From CG2-30-51-40 sp041753575 (GTDB lineage Bacteria; Desulfobacterota; DSM-4660; Desulfatiglandales; Desulfatiglandaceae): a stretch of 64,000 nucleotides of DNA. Where the stretch lies: the NCBI GenBank assembly GCA_041753575.1, contig JBGSUA010000007.1:9446-73445 (forward strand), given 5' to 3'. Shown piece by piece: positions 19,351 through 27,878 of the stretch. The notes beneath the pieces were generated by a model. The model did not search any database. It had not been told where the DNA came from and saw only the letters and a list, made by a program, of their open reading frames with translations. The position numbers were made by a program, and so were the translations under genes. Within the stretch, counting starts at the first letter, position 1. Every line of letters begins with the position of its first letter.

Positions 19351-19690
19351 TCCAAACCCTTTCTAAAAAACCATGCCGGTTCCGTTATGCGTCCATTTTC
19401 GTCGTATGAAAAACAACATTGACGGTTTTATAAGAACTCCATCTACAGCGTTTCGTTCAATTCTACATTGAATAATCCTTTTCATCAAGCCGATTCCAAT
19501 GGAAGGTGCCTTCCCGTCAATCCCAACACACAATGGTATTGATGTTTTTACCGTCTTCTCCCCCCTTCCATCTGAAGAGGCCCCGAGGGACACCTGCCCC
19601 CTCGTGGTCTGATACCCTTTCACTTGTGAAGGCCTCCCGGATATGCGATCTTATTCCGGCATAAATCTATACTCTTTTCAGAGGACCATT
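19351..19690. other. 340-base intergenic region, no supported gene
   Basis: An 86-codon open frame on the minus strand (19363-19623) has no recognisable domain and no convincing ribosome binding site, so I do not call it. The region is expected to carry the promoters of the divergent acyl-CoA synthetase and endonuclease/phosphatase genes, but I found no clear -35/-10 pair. Confidence 0.4.
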
Positions 19691-20458
19691 ATGCGAGTCT
19701 TGACCTTTAACATTCGCTTTGAAAATGCCACCGACGGGGCCAACGCCTGGCATTATCGAAGAGACCTTGTCTCCGAAATCATAAATCGCTACAACCCGGA
19801 AATAGTGGGGACACAGGAGGGCAGATGGAATCAGCTCATGGATCTTAAAGAGCGGCTTCCCGAATACCATTTGCATGCGCCGGACCGTGTCATTGACGAC
19901 ACATGCCAGTATCCCACCCTGTTTTTCCTCAAGGGGGCCCTCACCATATTGGAAGGAGATGAATTATGGCTCTCCGAGACGCCTCGGATACACAGAAGCA
20001 AGAGCTGGGACAGCGGGTTTCCCAGGATGATGAGCTACGCGAAACTTAGGTGCGCCGGATCAAAGAGTACAATCTGGGCCTGCGTCACCCATCTGGACCA
20101 TCTTGGGCCAGAGGCAAGGATCAGACAGGCCTCCATCATTTCTGAATGGGCATCCTCTCTTGATGAGCCCGCCGTCCTGATGGGTGATTTCAACGACGGA
20201 CCCGACTCGAAGACGCACGCCATTCTTACTTCTCAAAAAACCCGCCTGAGGGATACATGGCAGGTGCTGGGGCTTCCGGAAGGGGTGCTGAGCGCGACCA
20301 GCCACGGATTCACGGGGATTCCCAAAAAAGAACGCATAGACTGGGTGCTGGCAAGCCCTGAATTCCTGGTAAGGGACACATCCATCATACGCGACGACTT
20401 TCAGGGAAGATACCCTTCCGATCATTTCCCCTACAAGGCTGACCTTGATCTTCCCTGA
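19691..20458 (+). CDS. endonuclease/exonuclease/phosphatase family protein
   Basis: From the ATG at 19691 (AGAGGA five bases upstream) the protein has 255 residues. The metal-dependent EEP fold is shown by the N-terminal strand RVLTFNIRFENA, the metal-binding glutamate in IVGTQEGRWNQL, the central VLMGDFNDGPDS, and the C-terminal catalytic pair in RIDWVLAS and YPSDHFPYKADL. Substrates of the family range from DNA to phospholipids and inositol phosphates. No signal peptide is seen. The gene is convergent with the LUD-domain gene. Confidence 0.85.
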   Translation: MRVLTFNIRFENATDGANAWHYRRDLVSEIINRYNPEIVGTQEGRWNQLMDLKERLPEYHLHAPDRVIDDTCQYPTLFFLKGALTILEGDELWLSETPRIHRSKSWDSGFPRMMSYAKLRCAGSKSTIWACVTHLDHLGPEARIRQASIISEWASSLDEPAVLMGDFNDGPDSKTHAILTSQKTRLRDTWQVLGLPEGVLSATSHGFTGIPKKERIDWVLASPEFLVRDTSIIRDDFQGRYPSDHFPYKADLDLP

Positions 20459-20470
20459 TCCTTCTCCCGC

Positions 20471-21124
20471 CTACAGGCCCAGGTCCTGATTTATAAGCAC
20501 CACCCTGATCCTTCCCTTTGGAAAGGACTTCTCTGTGATCGTCCAGGTGTTGCATATCCTGTCGGGACTCTTGCAGTCTTCGCAGAACGCAGTCTTTACA
20601 CATGGGGTCTTCTTGTCGAGACGCATTGCGTTGGCAGGCGCTGCGAAGTTCTTGATCCGCATCATGGCCTCATCCACATCGGGAACAATCTTGTTCCTTC
20701 CCACTACCAGAAGCACATTTTTGGGGCCGAAGGTTATGCCGGCAACACGGTTTCCGATCATATCGAGGTTTACCAGGATTCCTGATTCAGTTACAGCGTT
20801 GGAGCCGGCTATGAAAAGATCGGCAAGAAGTGAGCGTCTCCTCCATTCGATAACATCCTCCTTGGGTATGGCCTTGTCGAAGACATCAATGAACTCGAAG
20901 CCGGCCATGGACTTGACCTTTTCATAAAGCCCTGTCCCTGTAAAGGTCATTGAACCGCCCCATGAGATCTTCTTTGCCCCTGTTTCCGGGATGATATTTT
21001 CGCAAACGAGATTTATGGCCTCATCGGAACTCTGCGCCACATAGGCGCTGAAATTATTGGCCTCCAATGCCTCCCTGACCGCCTCAAGCCTTCTGCGCCA
21101 GTAGTTTTCAACGGGTTTATCCAT
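20471..21124 (-). CDS. LUD (DUF162, lactate-utilization) domain protein
   Basis: The 217-residue protein matches the LUD family: an N-terminal helix EAVREALEANNFSAYVA, the core strand ISWGGSMTFTGTGLYEKV and the Gly-rich segment FIAGSNAVTESGILVNLD. It ends with a cysteine cluster (PCVKTAFCEDCKSPDRIC) typical of the stand-alone anaerobe version. LutC-like relatives take part in L-lactate oxidation, but no lutA/lutB genes are adjacent, so the role is open. GGAGG lies nine bases before the ATG and a good promoter lies upstream at 21233-21262. Confidence 0.8.
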   Translation of the reverse strand: MDKPVENYWRRRLEAVREALEANNFSAYVAQSSDEAINLVCENIIPETGAKKISWGGSMTFTGTGLYEKVKSMAGFEFIDVFDKAIPKEDVIEWRRRSLLADLFIAGSNAVTESGILVNLDMIGNRVAGITFGPKNVLLVVGRNKIVPDVDEAMMRIKNFAAPANAMRLDKKTPCVKTAFCEDCKSPDRICNTWTITEKSFPKGRIRVVLINQDLGL

Positions 21125-21232
21125 GTATCAAGTCCTCCTCTTTCTGCAAAAAGATTTCTTAACCATCGCAAATCCCGGCATATAATACAATACCAAATTA
21201 CCGCTTCTGTTTACTTTAAAAATCCTCTGGCA

Positions 21233-21262
21233 AGGATAGGTCATCAATATCCGTCCTGTCAA
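21233..21262 (-). promoter_or_regulatory. sigma-70-type promoter for the LUD gene
   Basis: On the minus strand TTGACA (21257-21262) is followed after 18 bases by TATCCT (21233-21238), about 110 bases before the start codon at 21124. Confidence 0.55.
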
Positions 21263-21416
21263 TCATCTCACAATCAGTCAAATCCGATGAACTCGCAAAT
21301 TAGCAGCCCCCTCCACCATCCCTGTTACCAGAGTGAAAAGCGGCAGGCCTCATTACGCTTGACTAGGCAGGCGCAGTAATACACACTGCGAAAAAATGAA
21401 AACGGAGTTGGATTCC

Positions 21417-22247
21417 ATGCCCTATGTCGAAATAGATGGACTGAAGAGATATTACGAAACCCAAGGCCAAGGCGAGACCATTGTCTTTCTGCATCACGGC
21501 TTCGGCTGCAGCAAGATGTGGAAGGAGATTTACCCCTCCTTTCTGGAGATGGGCTACAGGGTAGTAATGTACGACAGGAGAGGCTACGGACTCTCGGAGC
21601 CGGGCGAGGATTTTTTCAGCTTTTACCTCAGTCCCTCCTTCAGGGCCGAGTCTGTCAGGGAACTCTTCAGAATCAGAGAATTATTAGTTCTTGATACTTT
21701 TCACCTCGTTGGCCAGTGCGAGGGCGGAGTTGTGGCGATTGACTATGCAACGGCCTGCCCCACCCATGTAAAGAGCGTCGTGACCTCCAGCACCCAGTGC
21801 TTCAGCCCCGTGACCATGAGAGAGTTCAACAGGGAGAAATTCCAGAAATCCTTTCGGGAGCTTGAATCGCAGCTTCAGGCAAAGCTTCTTGACTGGCATG
21901 GCAGGGACAGGGCCGAGGCCTTCTTTGAGCAGTTCAGGACAGAAGGGGGAGCATACGGTTCGGATATATTTGATCTAAGGCCTATTCTCCCCTATGTGCA
22001 ATGTCCCGCCCTGGTCCTTTTCCCTGACAGGAGCTTTCTCTTTGAGGTGGAGCAGGGAGTTCACTTCTACCGGCACTTGAAGAAAGGGGAACTCGCGGTG
22101 CTGCCGCGCTGCGGTCACAATACTTACGAGCAGAAGCCCAAGGAGTATATCGCCATCGTTTCTGATTTCTTGAGGAGAACAAGGGAGGCGGCAAACGATC
22201 AAGCCCAGCTCATGGCCACCTGCGTGGCGTCAGGCAAAACCCCCTGA
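21417..22247 (+). CDS. alpha/beta hydrolase with a cysteine in the nucleophile elbow
   Basis: From ATG 21417 (GGAG ten bases upstream) the protein has 276 residues and the alpha/beta hydrolase fold. The oxyanion strand TIVFLHHGFGCSKMWKE, the RRGYGLSEPG loop, the nucleophile elbow and a late histidine (LPRCGHNTYEQ) are all visible. The elbow reads LVGQCEGGVVAIDYA, so the usual Gly-x-Ser-x-Gly has Cys in place of Ser, as in dienelactone hydrolase. The likely acid is the Asp in VLFPDRSFLF. Substrate unknown. An in-frame ATG 21 bases upstream lacks a ribosome binding site. Confidence 0.82.
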   Translation: MPYVEIDGLKRYYETQGQGETIVFLHHGFGCSKMWKEIYPSFLEMGYRVVMYDRRGYGLSEPGEDFFSFYLSPSFRAESVRELFRIRELLVLDTFHLVGQCEGGVVAIDYATACPTHVKSVVTSSTQCFSPVTMREFNREKFQKSFRELESQLQAKLLDWHGRDRAEAFFEQFRTEGGAYGSDIFDLRPILPYVQCPALVLFPDRSFLFEVEQGVHFYRHLKKGELAVLPRCGHNTYEQKPKEYIAIVSDFLRRTREAANDQAQLMATCVASGKTP

Positions 22248-22505
22248 TGCGGAACAGCAATTGTCCCGCGCAAAAAGCCCGACACCATCTTGATCTTGCT
22301 CGTACGCGGGAAGAAAACCCTCAAATCTTCGGCCGATGACTTCTTCACGCTGATATCCGACTGCGCGAAGCCAGTCAGAGTTCACTTCGCAGATGTGTAC
22401 CTCTTCATCCAAGGTCTGATATCCGAGAGGTATTGCAGCCTCTGCCTTTTCAGCCACCTGCAAGGGGCTCCATGTAAGCTTCGACTCGAACTGTGTCACC
22501 GTCAC
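22230..22505 (-). pseudogene. truncated PAS-domain fragment
   Basis: The frame encodes the first two thirds of a PAS domain: IPLGYQTLDEEVHICEVNSDW and then LRAVGYQREEVIGRRFEGFL, which is the standard PAS core. It stops soon after without the later strands or any output domain. Its beginning overlaps the last 56 bases of the MoaD/ThiS-like gene and its end overlaps the convergent hydrolase gene by 18 bases. It is most likely the remnant of a larger sensor protein cut off by the hydrolase side; a free-standing mini-PAS protein is less likely. Confidence 0.5.
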
Positions 22506-22743
22506 TGAGCTTTCTCTTCAACCCTTCCGGCAATTGAAAATGGCTCTTTCCATTTATGTAAACATGACGGAGATCATCCCCCATCTCACCACCCTCAGTA
22601 AATCTCAAATAGGGGCACCTGTCAGACAGCTTTTGCAAGACGTCCTTTAAGGTACCCTCCCCATCCTTCAGATCCACTTCAACCGGAGGTTCAAAGACGT
22701 CCTTTATGCGAAGGTTTGAATCAACAGTCACCTTTATTGTCAT
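22450..22743 (-). CDS. MoaD/ThiS-like ubiquitin-fold protein with C-terminal Gly-Gly
   Basis: This 97-residue protein has a beta-grasp pattern (TIKVTVDSNLRI, VEVDLKDGEGTLKDVLQKL, the segment VYINGKSHF, LSDGDTVRVEAYMEPLAGG) and ends exactly in Gly-Gly. This is the tail used by sulfur carriers such as MoaD and ThiS. GAGGG lies seven bases before the ATG. No E1-like activating enzyme or cofactor biosynthesis gene is adjacent, so whether it serves molybdenum/tungsten cofactor, thiamine or another sulfur-transfer route is unknown. A tungsten enzyme (BamB) is encoded later in the window. Confidence 0.75.
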   Translation of the reverse strand: MTIKVTVDSNLRIKDVFEPPVEVDLKDGEGTLKDVLQKLSDRCPYLRFTEGGEMGDDLRHVYINGKSHFQLPEGLKRKLSDGDTVRVEAYMEPLAGG

Positions 22744-23673
22744 TCCCTCACCCTCTCAACAATTGTTGCCGCAACCCGGCCGGCCCCCTCCATGGTCAAC
22801 CTCAGCTTTCAGAAAGAGCCCCTGAAAGCATAATAGAATAATCTTATAATAATGGCAACCTCACCGTAACTCCGTGTGCCCCTCTATCCACCGAAATTCT
22901 AGTTCCCACTCTCAGCAGCTTCATGACCCCCCCCTCTGCGACGGTAAGTGAAGGCTGTCCAACAATTAAGAGGGGCAGGGAAGGCGCATTATTACCGGTC
23001 GGAAGGCTGCCCACCTGTTTTTCCAGACCGCGCAAAGTGTAGATTCGGGCCTCGATTGCTCACATTTTAGAATTGAATTTAGCTAATATGCTGCTCAAGA
23101 TATAATAGACTGAAGAAGTATAGATTTATGTAGTATCAATCATATCATTGAATGGCCATTCAAAATGATATACACGTGAAGTAAGATGGACTAAAGCCGA
23201 ATCATTGTACTCAGGAAAAACAGCCTTAAGATTCTTATAGACTTATTGTATTGCCGCTTTGGAATACAGATTTACATATAAAATTATCATAAGTTTGCGC
23301 TTGACACAATAAAACGAAATCACCCATACTCCGTCACATCTGAAGCATTGCGAGTATTTCTTTGCTCCAAGAGGTTGCCGAATCCGGATCTGTCGGCCGC
23401 CTTCTGGGGCCTCGCTGGGACTATATATGGTCTGTTGCCGGGTTCGAGAACAAAGTCTTTTCTGATGCCACTTAGTGTTCATAAGGCTGCAGCGCAAGAT
23501 TGTCCCGCCGGGCGACGGCCGGTGGGATGCTTTCCGGCACTTGGCGACCTTGGGCTACCTGGTCGCAAGAGCAAGTAACCATAAAGGAGGTGAGGGAGAA
23601 ACCAGGCGGATTGGATCATCGAGGGGGGATGGCCTCGATCTGGCTAAACCACTATAAGAGGGGAGGAAGAACG
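22744..23673. other. 930-base sparse region with one promoter-like site
   Basis: No gene is supported here. A minus-strand frame at 22844-23035 ends with a segment (HGVTVRLPLL) loosely like the end of a histidine-kinase ATPase domain, but it is too short to call. On the plus strand TTGACA at 23301-23306 is followed after 18 bases by CATACT at 23325-23330, a sigma-70-like promoter that would give the downstream Tat-exported protein a leader of about 340 bases. I see no known riboswitch in that leader. Confidence 0.45.
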
Positions 23674-24717
23674 ATGACAGACATGGATCGAAGAGAGTTT
23701 ATCAAGACCGCGGCCCTAGGAGGAGCGGTACTGGGATTGGGAGGGGTGATTATGCACAAGCCCCTTGAGGCCCTGGCTGCGGGAAAATACGACATCGGTC
23801 AGTGCAAGAGCGTGAGAATCAAGTGTGTGTCGGAGCTGGGGTGGTTGGACGGAAAATACCTCATCGGCCAGATGGAGAAGGGGGGAGGACCCAAGGCGAA
23901 CCAGTGGGAGATCCCCTGGGACCCAAAGAATGCCGCAGGCAGTTGCTCGCTCATTGATATGGAGACCCTGAAGGGGATCCATCACAAGTTCCTATTGGAC
24001 ACAGGCTGGAATAGGCCCTACATGGATGAATGCTTCAAACGGGAAGGCATAGACAAGATGCTCAAGAGCGGCGAGATTGAGTTTATGGTGATCAGCCACG
24101 AGCATCTTGACCATTACTGGGGTCTGGAAACCACGCTTAAATACAATCCTGAGATACCTATCTACATACCCGCGACCTTTTATCCCGAAGGAATGCATTT
24201 CCTCAAAGGCGCGGAGTTCATAACCCCCAGCGCCAGGAACGGGATCACTCACAAGGGAAAGCTGATCCAGTGCAAGCCGGGCAACGTCAACAAGCTTTTC
24301 GACGGATGCGCTTTGGTCGCCTTTGATTTACCCATCCTGATCCGGGTCAGGGGCGAGCAATCCCTCTATTTCAATGTGAAGGATAAGGGTATGGTCTGCG
24401 TCACCGGCTGCTGCCATCAGAGCATCCTGACCTTTGCAGACTTTGCGCAGCAGAAACTCGCGGGCGGTGAGAACATGTACGGGATATATGGCGGTCTGCA
24501 CATCGCCCCATTCGGCCCTTTGAACGAAAAGCAGGAACAGGTCGTGAAGAGCATGGCCAAGTATAACTTCAAGAAGGTCGCTTGTAACCATTGCACGGGC
24601 CTTCCAGCCGTTCAGAAGATGATCGAGCTTGGGTATCCCGTGGTAAAAGGGAGCGGGAAACTCGGTTCAGTAAGCGATCTCTATGTCGGAAACGGAGACG
24701 AAGTAGTTTTCGGATAA
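23674..24717 (+). CDS. Tat-exported metallo-beta-lactamase-fold protein
   Basis: From ATG 23674 (GGGAGGAAG upstream) the protein has 347 residues. It opens with a twin-arginine signal: MDRREFIKTAALGGAVLGLG. The metallo-beta-lactamase metal motif is VISHEHLDHYWGLE near residue 145, and later metal-site candidates are VTGCCHQSIL, YGGLHIAPFG and ACNHCTGLPAV. The layout matches the COG1237 group, related to dihydropterin ribofuranosyl aminobenzene phosphate synthases. Tat export suggests it folds with its metals before leaving the cytoplasm. It is bounded downstream by an attC-like element. Confidence 0.82.
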   Translation: MTDMDRREFIKTAALGGAVLGLGGVIMHKPLEALAAGKYDIGQCKSVRIKCVSELGWLDGKYLIGQMEKGGGPKANQWEIPWDPKNAAGSCSLIDMETLKGIHHKFLLDTGWNRPYMDECFKREGIDKMLKSGEIEFMVISHEHLDHYWGLETTLKYNPEIPIYIPATFYPEGMHFLKGAEFITPSARNGITHKGKLIQCKPGNVNKLFDGCALVAFDLPILIRVRGEQSLYFNVKDKGMVCVTGCCHQSILTFADFAQQKLAGGENMYGIYGGLHIAPFGPLNEKQEQVVKSMAKYNFKKVACNHCTGLPAVQKMIELGYPVVKGSGKLGSVSDLYVGNGDEVVFG

Positions 24718-24737
24718 GTCCAGATGCGGGCTGGGAT

Positions 24738-24805
24738 GACCGGCCCGCATAACCGGCTGACAATAGAGCGCAGCGGAATTGCCAGACCGAGTTGACGCGG
24801 TTGGC
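24738..24805 (-). repeat. attC-like recombination site A (related to site B)
   Basis: Directly after the stop of the minus-strand chemotaxis-receptor remnant lies an imperfect inverted repeat: ATTGCCAG (24778-24785) against CTGACAAT (24757-24764). Its core (24748-24793) matches site B at 26561-26606 in 39 of 46 positions. The outer 3' box is degenerate. Position after a gene stop, hairpin and relation to site B support an integron cassette boundary. Confidence 0.55.
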
Positions 24806-24808
24806 TGA

Positions 24809-25336
24809 TTAATAAATCAGCCACAAAGACGTAAGGAACCCGATTTCTCTTGATCCTTCGTTATGACCGCCTTTGAGTACCGGTGTGTTGAACTGTCGAA
24901 GATCCGGTCTTTCCCGCTGAGGAGGGGGCCTGCGGCATCCGGGTTGACCTTGCCCAACCATTGCCGCCAGTTCGGCGACAAACACCTTCATCTGTTCGGC
25001 CTGGGCGCTCATCTCCTCGGAGGCGCTGGCAGACTCCTCCGCATAGGTAACCACCTGCTGCACCACCTTATCCATCTCTGTAACGGCTCTGTTGACCTCC
25101 TCGATCCCCTTGGCCGCAGATGTGACGGGAACATATCCCATGACATATGTCTGATCGTCCGTCTCAAGCGCAAAGGACTTGAGATGCCCCCTAGAATCAT
25201 ACATACCAAGTTCCCATACATCCGACATGCTTGCGATATTGAAAAGCGAGGCGACGATCTCCCGAAATGTGTTCTGGGTAATAGAGCTTTCGTCGCCCTC
25301 CTCGTAATCGGAAAGGAACTTCATCTTTCCTCCCAT
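24809..25336 (-). pseudogene. internally deleted methyl-accepting chemotaxis protein
   Basis: The 175-residue frame joins two distant parts of a chemotaxis receptor. Residues about 5-70 look like a ligand-sensing segment (VWELGMYDSRGHLKSFALE, then TYVMGYVP). From about residue 72 the sequence is the end of a signalling domain (AAKGIEEVNRAVTEMDKVVQ, then YAEESASASEEMSAQAEQM). The HAMP domain and the conserved hairpin tip that binds CheA and CheW are missing. No frameshift is needed, so a shortened protein could be made, but it cannot be a working receptor. Its stop runs straight into attC-like site A. Confidence 0.7.
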
Positions 25337-25701
25337 GCTGTCAACCGTCGCAGCCTGTTGCGAATCCAGCAGATTTTTTCGAGAACAGAATCCTCTCCAA
25401 TTACTGATGCATTAACATCAGTAAATACCATTTTAATGCGGTGGCTTCCCGTTTCATCTTATCGTCTTCTTTCGTCGCGAGATAAGCATCGCATTTTGAA
25501 CAATCCGAACGTTCATGACAGCAATATTTTGTCACCCCCGAGCATGAAAATCCCCTTTCCTCAGATGAGAGAGCAGACCTCTTTCACTAATCCCTAATCC
25601 CTGATCTCTGATCCCTGCCCCCTGGGTTGGTGAGGGTATTTTCACGGTAACCCACAGTAAGGTATCATATTACCTCCATCTTGCATTTATATGAATACGA
25701 A
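25337..25701. other. 365-base region without a supported gene
   Basis: No coding sequence is convincing. Around 25585-25620 there is a short degenerate tandem of seven- to eight-base units (variants of AATCCCT and ATCCCTG). Confidence 0.35.
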
Positions 25702-25757
25702 GGTAACCCCGAGTGGCCCTGCAGGGCCACGATCGGGTGCAAGCGCCTGGTTAGCAT
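25702..25757 (-). repeat. attC-like site C with an 18-bp perfect palindrome
   Basis: Eight bases past the methyltransferase stop, the minus strand reads GCTAACCAGGCGCTTGCA, a classic attC left half (box at 25750-25755). A hairpin follows: TCGGG/CCCGA (25733-25737 with 25708-25712) around the perfect 18-base palindrome at 25713-25730, with a two-base bulge. The right box is GTTACC (25702-25707), a poor match to GTTRRRY, so the site may be partly decayed. Confidence 0.5.
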
Positions 25758-25764
25758 CTCACAA

Positions 25765-26526
25765 TCATTTCTCTGCAATTACAAGCATTTCAAAATCTTC
25801 AGTAGATAATTCATCATTCCGACTAAAAGCACCAAGCTTCGCACCTAAAATATCAATGGCATTGAAATCAAGGGTTTTTAACAGCCAGGTTATTTCCGAG
25901 GGAGTATAATACCTTTCGTTGCAATGGAGTTCTTTTTTATTCCCGAGATCATCTTCGGCATGTACGGTGTTTTGTTCCCGGAAAGTCATCAAATCGAATG
26001 AAATGCTGTCGCATTTTGCGTTCCCTTCTTTTGTGCTTGAATCAAGGAAATCTTTGACGGAATGGAACAGAGGGAATAAGGCATTCAGAGTGGTAAATAT
26101 CAGTTTCCCTTTCTGCGTTAGGGCGTTGGAGGCATTCCGGAGAATCTGATAATTCATTTCATCGGTCTCCATCAGCGGGAATCCTCCTTCGCACAACATG
26201 ATGACCAAGTCAAATTCATGTAGGAATGGAAGATTTCTGGCATCATGCTTTTGAAAATGAATTTGCAGATTATCTATGGATGCCTTTTGTCTTGCTCGTT
26301 CTAATTGTGAATCTGAAAGATCAACCCCCACGACAGTATAGCCTCTTTTTGTCAATTCAATTGCATGTCTGCCTGTTCCGCACCCAATATCCAGTATCCT
26401 CAAACTCTTATCATAACTAATCTCTTTTTCAAGAAAGTCGCATTCACCAATGGTGCCTTGGGTGAAGCACTCGTTATCATATCTCATTCCGTAGTTTTCA
26501 AATAGTTCTTCATACCATTGTTTCAT
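25765..26526 (-). CDS. class I SAM-dependent methyltransferase (cassette gene)
   Basis: From ATG 26526 (AAAGGA nine bases upstream) the protein has 253 residues. It has the SAM-binding motif ILDIGCGTGRHAIELTKRG near residue 45, motif II VVGVDLSDSQLERAR and motif III region FDLVIMLCEGGFPL. Substrate not predictable. Base composition is lower in GC than the flanking genes, and it is enclosed by attC-like sites B (upstream) and C (downstream), so it is likely a mobile cassette. The frame extends upstream to 26637 through site B, which is not coding. Confidence 0.85.
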   Translation of the reverse strand: MKQWYEELFENYGMRYDNECFTQGTIGECDFLEKEISYDKSLRILDIGCGTGRHAIELTKRGYTVVGVDLSDSQLERARQKASIDNLQIHFQKHDARNLPFLHEFDLVIMLCEGGFPLMETDEMNYQILRNASNALTQKGKLIFTTLNALFPLFHSVKDFLDSSTKEGNAKCDSISFDLMTFREQNTVHAEDDLGNKKELHCNERYYTPSEITWLLKTLDFNAIDILGAKLGAFSRNDELSTEDFEMLVIAEK

Positions 26527-26549
26527 GTTGTTATATCCTTTCGTTTCAG

Positions 26550-26624
26550 TGCTAACGCGCCGCATAACCGGCTGGCAATGCAGCGTAGCAAAATTGCCAG
26601 TCCGAGAAAAAATGCTGGTTGAAC
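26550..26624 (-). repeat. attC-like site B (best preserved)
   Basis: On the minus strand the 75-base element starts with GTTCAAC (fits RYYYAAC), folds through CTGGCAAT/ATTGCCAG arms (8 bp perfect, 26572-26579 with 26593-26600) with CGG/CCG outside them, and ends TTATGCGGCGCGTTAGC, close to known attC right ends. It lies just upstream of the methyltransferase gene. Confidence 0.65.
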
Positions 26625-26773
26625 ATCCTCGAGGCATCTTAGGCGGAACCCATTTTATGTTCTAAGTCCCGAAAGATTTGCCTTCGTGATGCATCAATTC
26701 GAGAGATTTTCCATAGGAACTGGTACAGGTATCCCACTGCACCGGTTTTGAGGCCTCAGGTTCACAATCGCAA

Positions 26774-27715
26774 TCACCGGGTTCCTCGCGATCGCACTGC
26801 AAGAACGCCGCCCCTCGAATTATCGGTGCGGCGGCTTGAATACCTGTCGCCATAACGGAAGTAGAAGCCCCAGGCAAACGATGAATCCTTGATCTCCCCC
26901 GACCATACATACCAATTCGATGTTTTTAATAAAAACGTCATGTTTCTGGTTCCGGCACCTTGCACGTAAAGACTTTCAAGTTCGCTCAAGGCCGGCATCC
27001 GCCATCCGCCACCGTCCAGGTTGATGCTCTGAATCCAGGATCTGGCGTTATGCCAGTTCAGGTTCTTGTCAGGACCGGAGACCCATTCCAGGCCCGTGCT
27101 TGTATCTTTCACTATGCCATTGCCATACCGGCAAAAACGACCGTCACGGACCACGCATTCCCGGGCCTGCGCAGGCCTGGCAGAAGGCGGACTGTTCCTT
27201 TCGGTAAGCGTGGTAACCCTAAAGCGTACAACCGCATCAAGACCCTCGTTGAATTCCTCAATCGCGGCCCATCGGACGCGCTTTCCTTTGCCAGTCCCAA
27301 TCCCCTTGCCTACGTCGCCCCAAAGCCCTTTTGGCGTCTTCCAGGTTTTTCCGTCATCCATACTGATTTCCACAATGACCTCATCCCTGACATCGGCTCC
27401 TGCTCCAACCAGGTCATAGGTCAATACCGCATCAAGACTCTCCTGGGTGACCGATAGATTCTCCACCCTTGCGCCGCCATCTTCCCTTGTGCCCGAAGAC
27501 TCCTGGACAGGTTCAAATTTTTGCAGCCGAGCATAACCCGTTTCGGATACAAACGCATGTTGCGGTGGAGATGCGCAACCCCAGAAAGCCAGATACACCG
27601 CAAGACCCACAATTAGGAGAACTGAGTGGCTATTTTGAAACCGTAAAAATCCCGCAATGTTGCCTTTGAAACGATGACATCTCATATCCAGATTTTCCCA
27701 GCTAAACTGTTTCAT
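26774..27715 (-). CDS. DUF1566 (Lcl C-terminal domain) lipoprotein
   Basis: This 313-residue protein has a membrane segment ending in FWGC at about residues 30-48, a likely lipobox. A beta-sandwich-like region follows (VIVEISMDDGKTWKTPKG). The C-terminal DUF1566/Lcl domain occupies about 205-313, with TGLEWVSGPDKNLNWHNA, GGWRMPALSELESLY and the closing GGVLAVRSRG. The domain has a C-type-lectin-like fold and is usually on secreted or surface proteins. It lies 163 bases downstream of the caspase-fold gene on the same strand, so the two may act together outside the cytoplasm. The long stretch before the signal suggests the true start could be internal (Met 9). Confidence 0.75.
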   Translation of the reverse strand: MKQFSWENLDMRCHRFKGNIAGFLRFQNSHSVLLIVGLAVYLAFWGCASPPQHAFVSETGYARLQKFEPVQESSGTREDGGARVENLSVTQESLDAVLTYDLVGAGADVRDEVIVEISMDDGKTWKTPKGLWGDVGKGIGTGKGKRVRWAAIEEFNEGLDAVVRFRVTTLTERNSPPSARPAQARECVVRDGRFCRYGNGIVKDTSTGLEWVSGPDKNLNWHNARSWIQSINLDGGGWRMPALSELESLYVQGAGTRNMTFLLKTSNWYVWSGEIKDSSFAWGFYFRYGDRYSSRRTDNSRGGVLAVRSRGTR

Positions 27716-27878
27716 AAGTCTGCCCGCGTTGTCCTTATAACCCCGTTCACCTGCAAGCGCCCTACACCCAGTGCGCCGGCGTAGCCTCGGCCCGGCCTGA
27801 GGCGGCCTTGAGCACAGTCAACACACAGGCCAGGTCCTCCGTAGGAATGGCATGGATCAACCGGCTTCTCTATCCTCA

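Noticed and set aside
19363..19623. 86-codon minus-strand frame between the acyl-CoA synthetase and nuclease-fold genes
   Set aside because: No recognisable domain and no ribosome binding site; likely chance.
22844..23035. 63-codon minus-strand frame with an end like a kinase ATPase domain
   Set aside because: The similarity is limited to a few residues; too little to support a gene or remnant.
23436..23452. GGGTTCGAG motif resembling a tRNA T-loop
   Set aside because: No matching T-stem, anticodon arm or acceptor stem could be folded around it.
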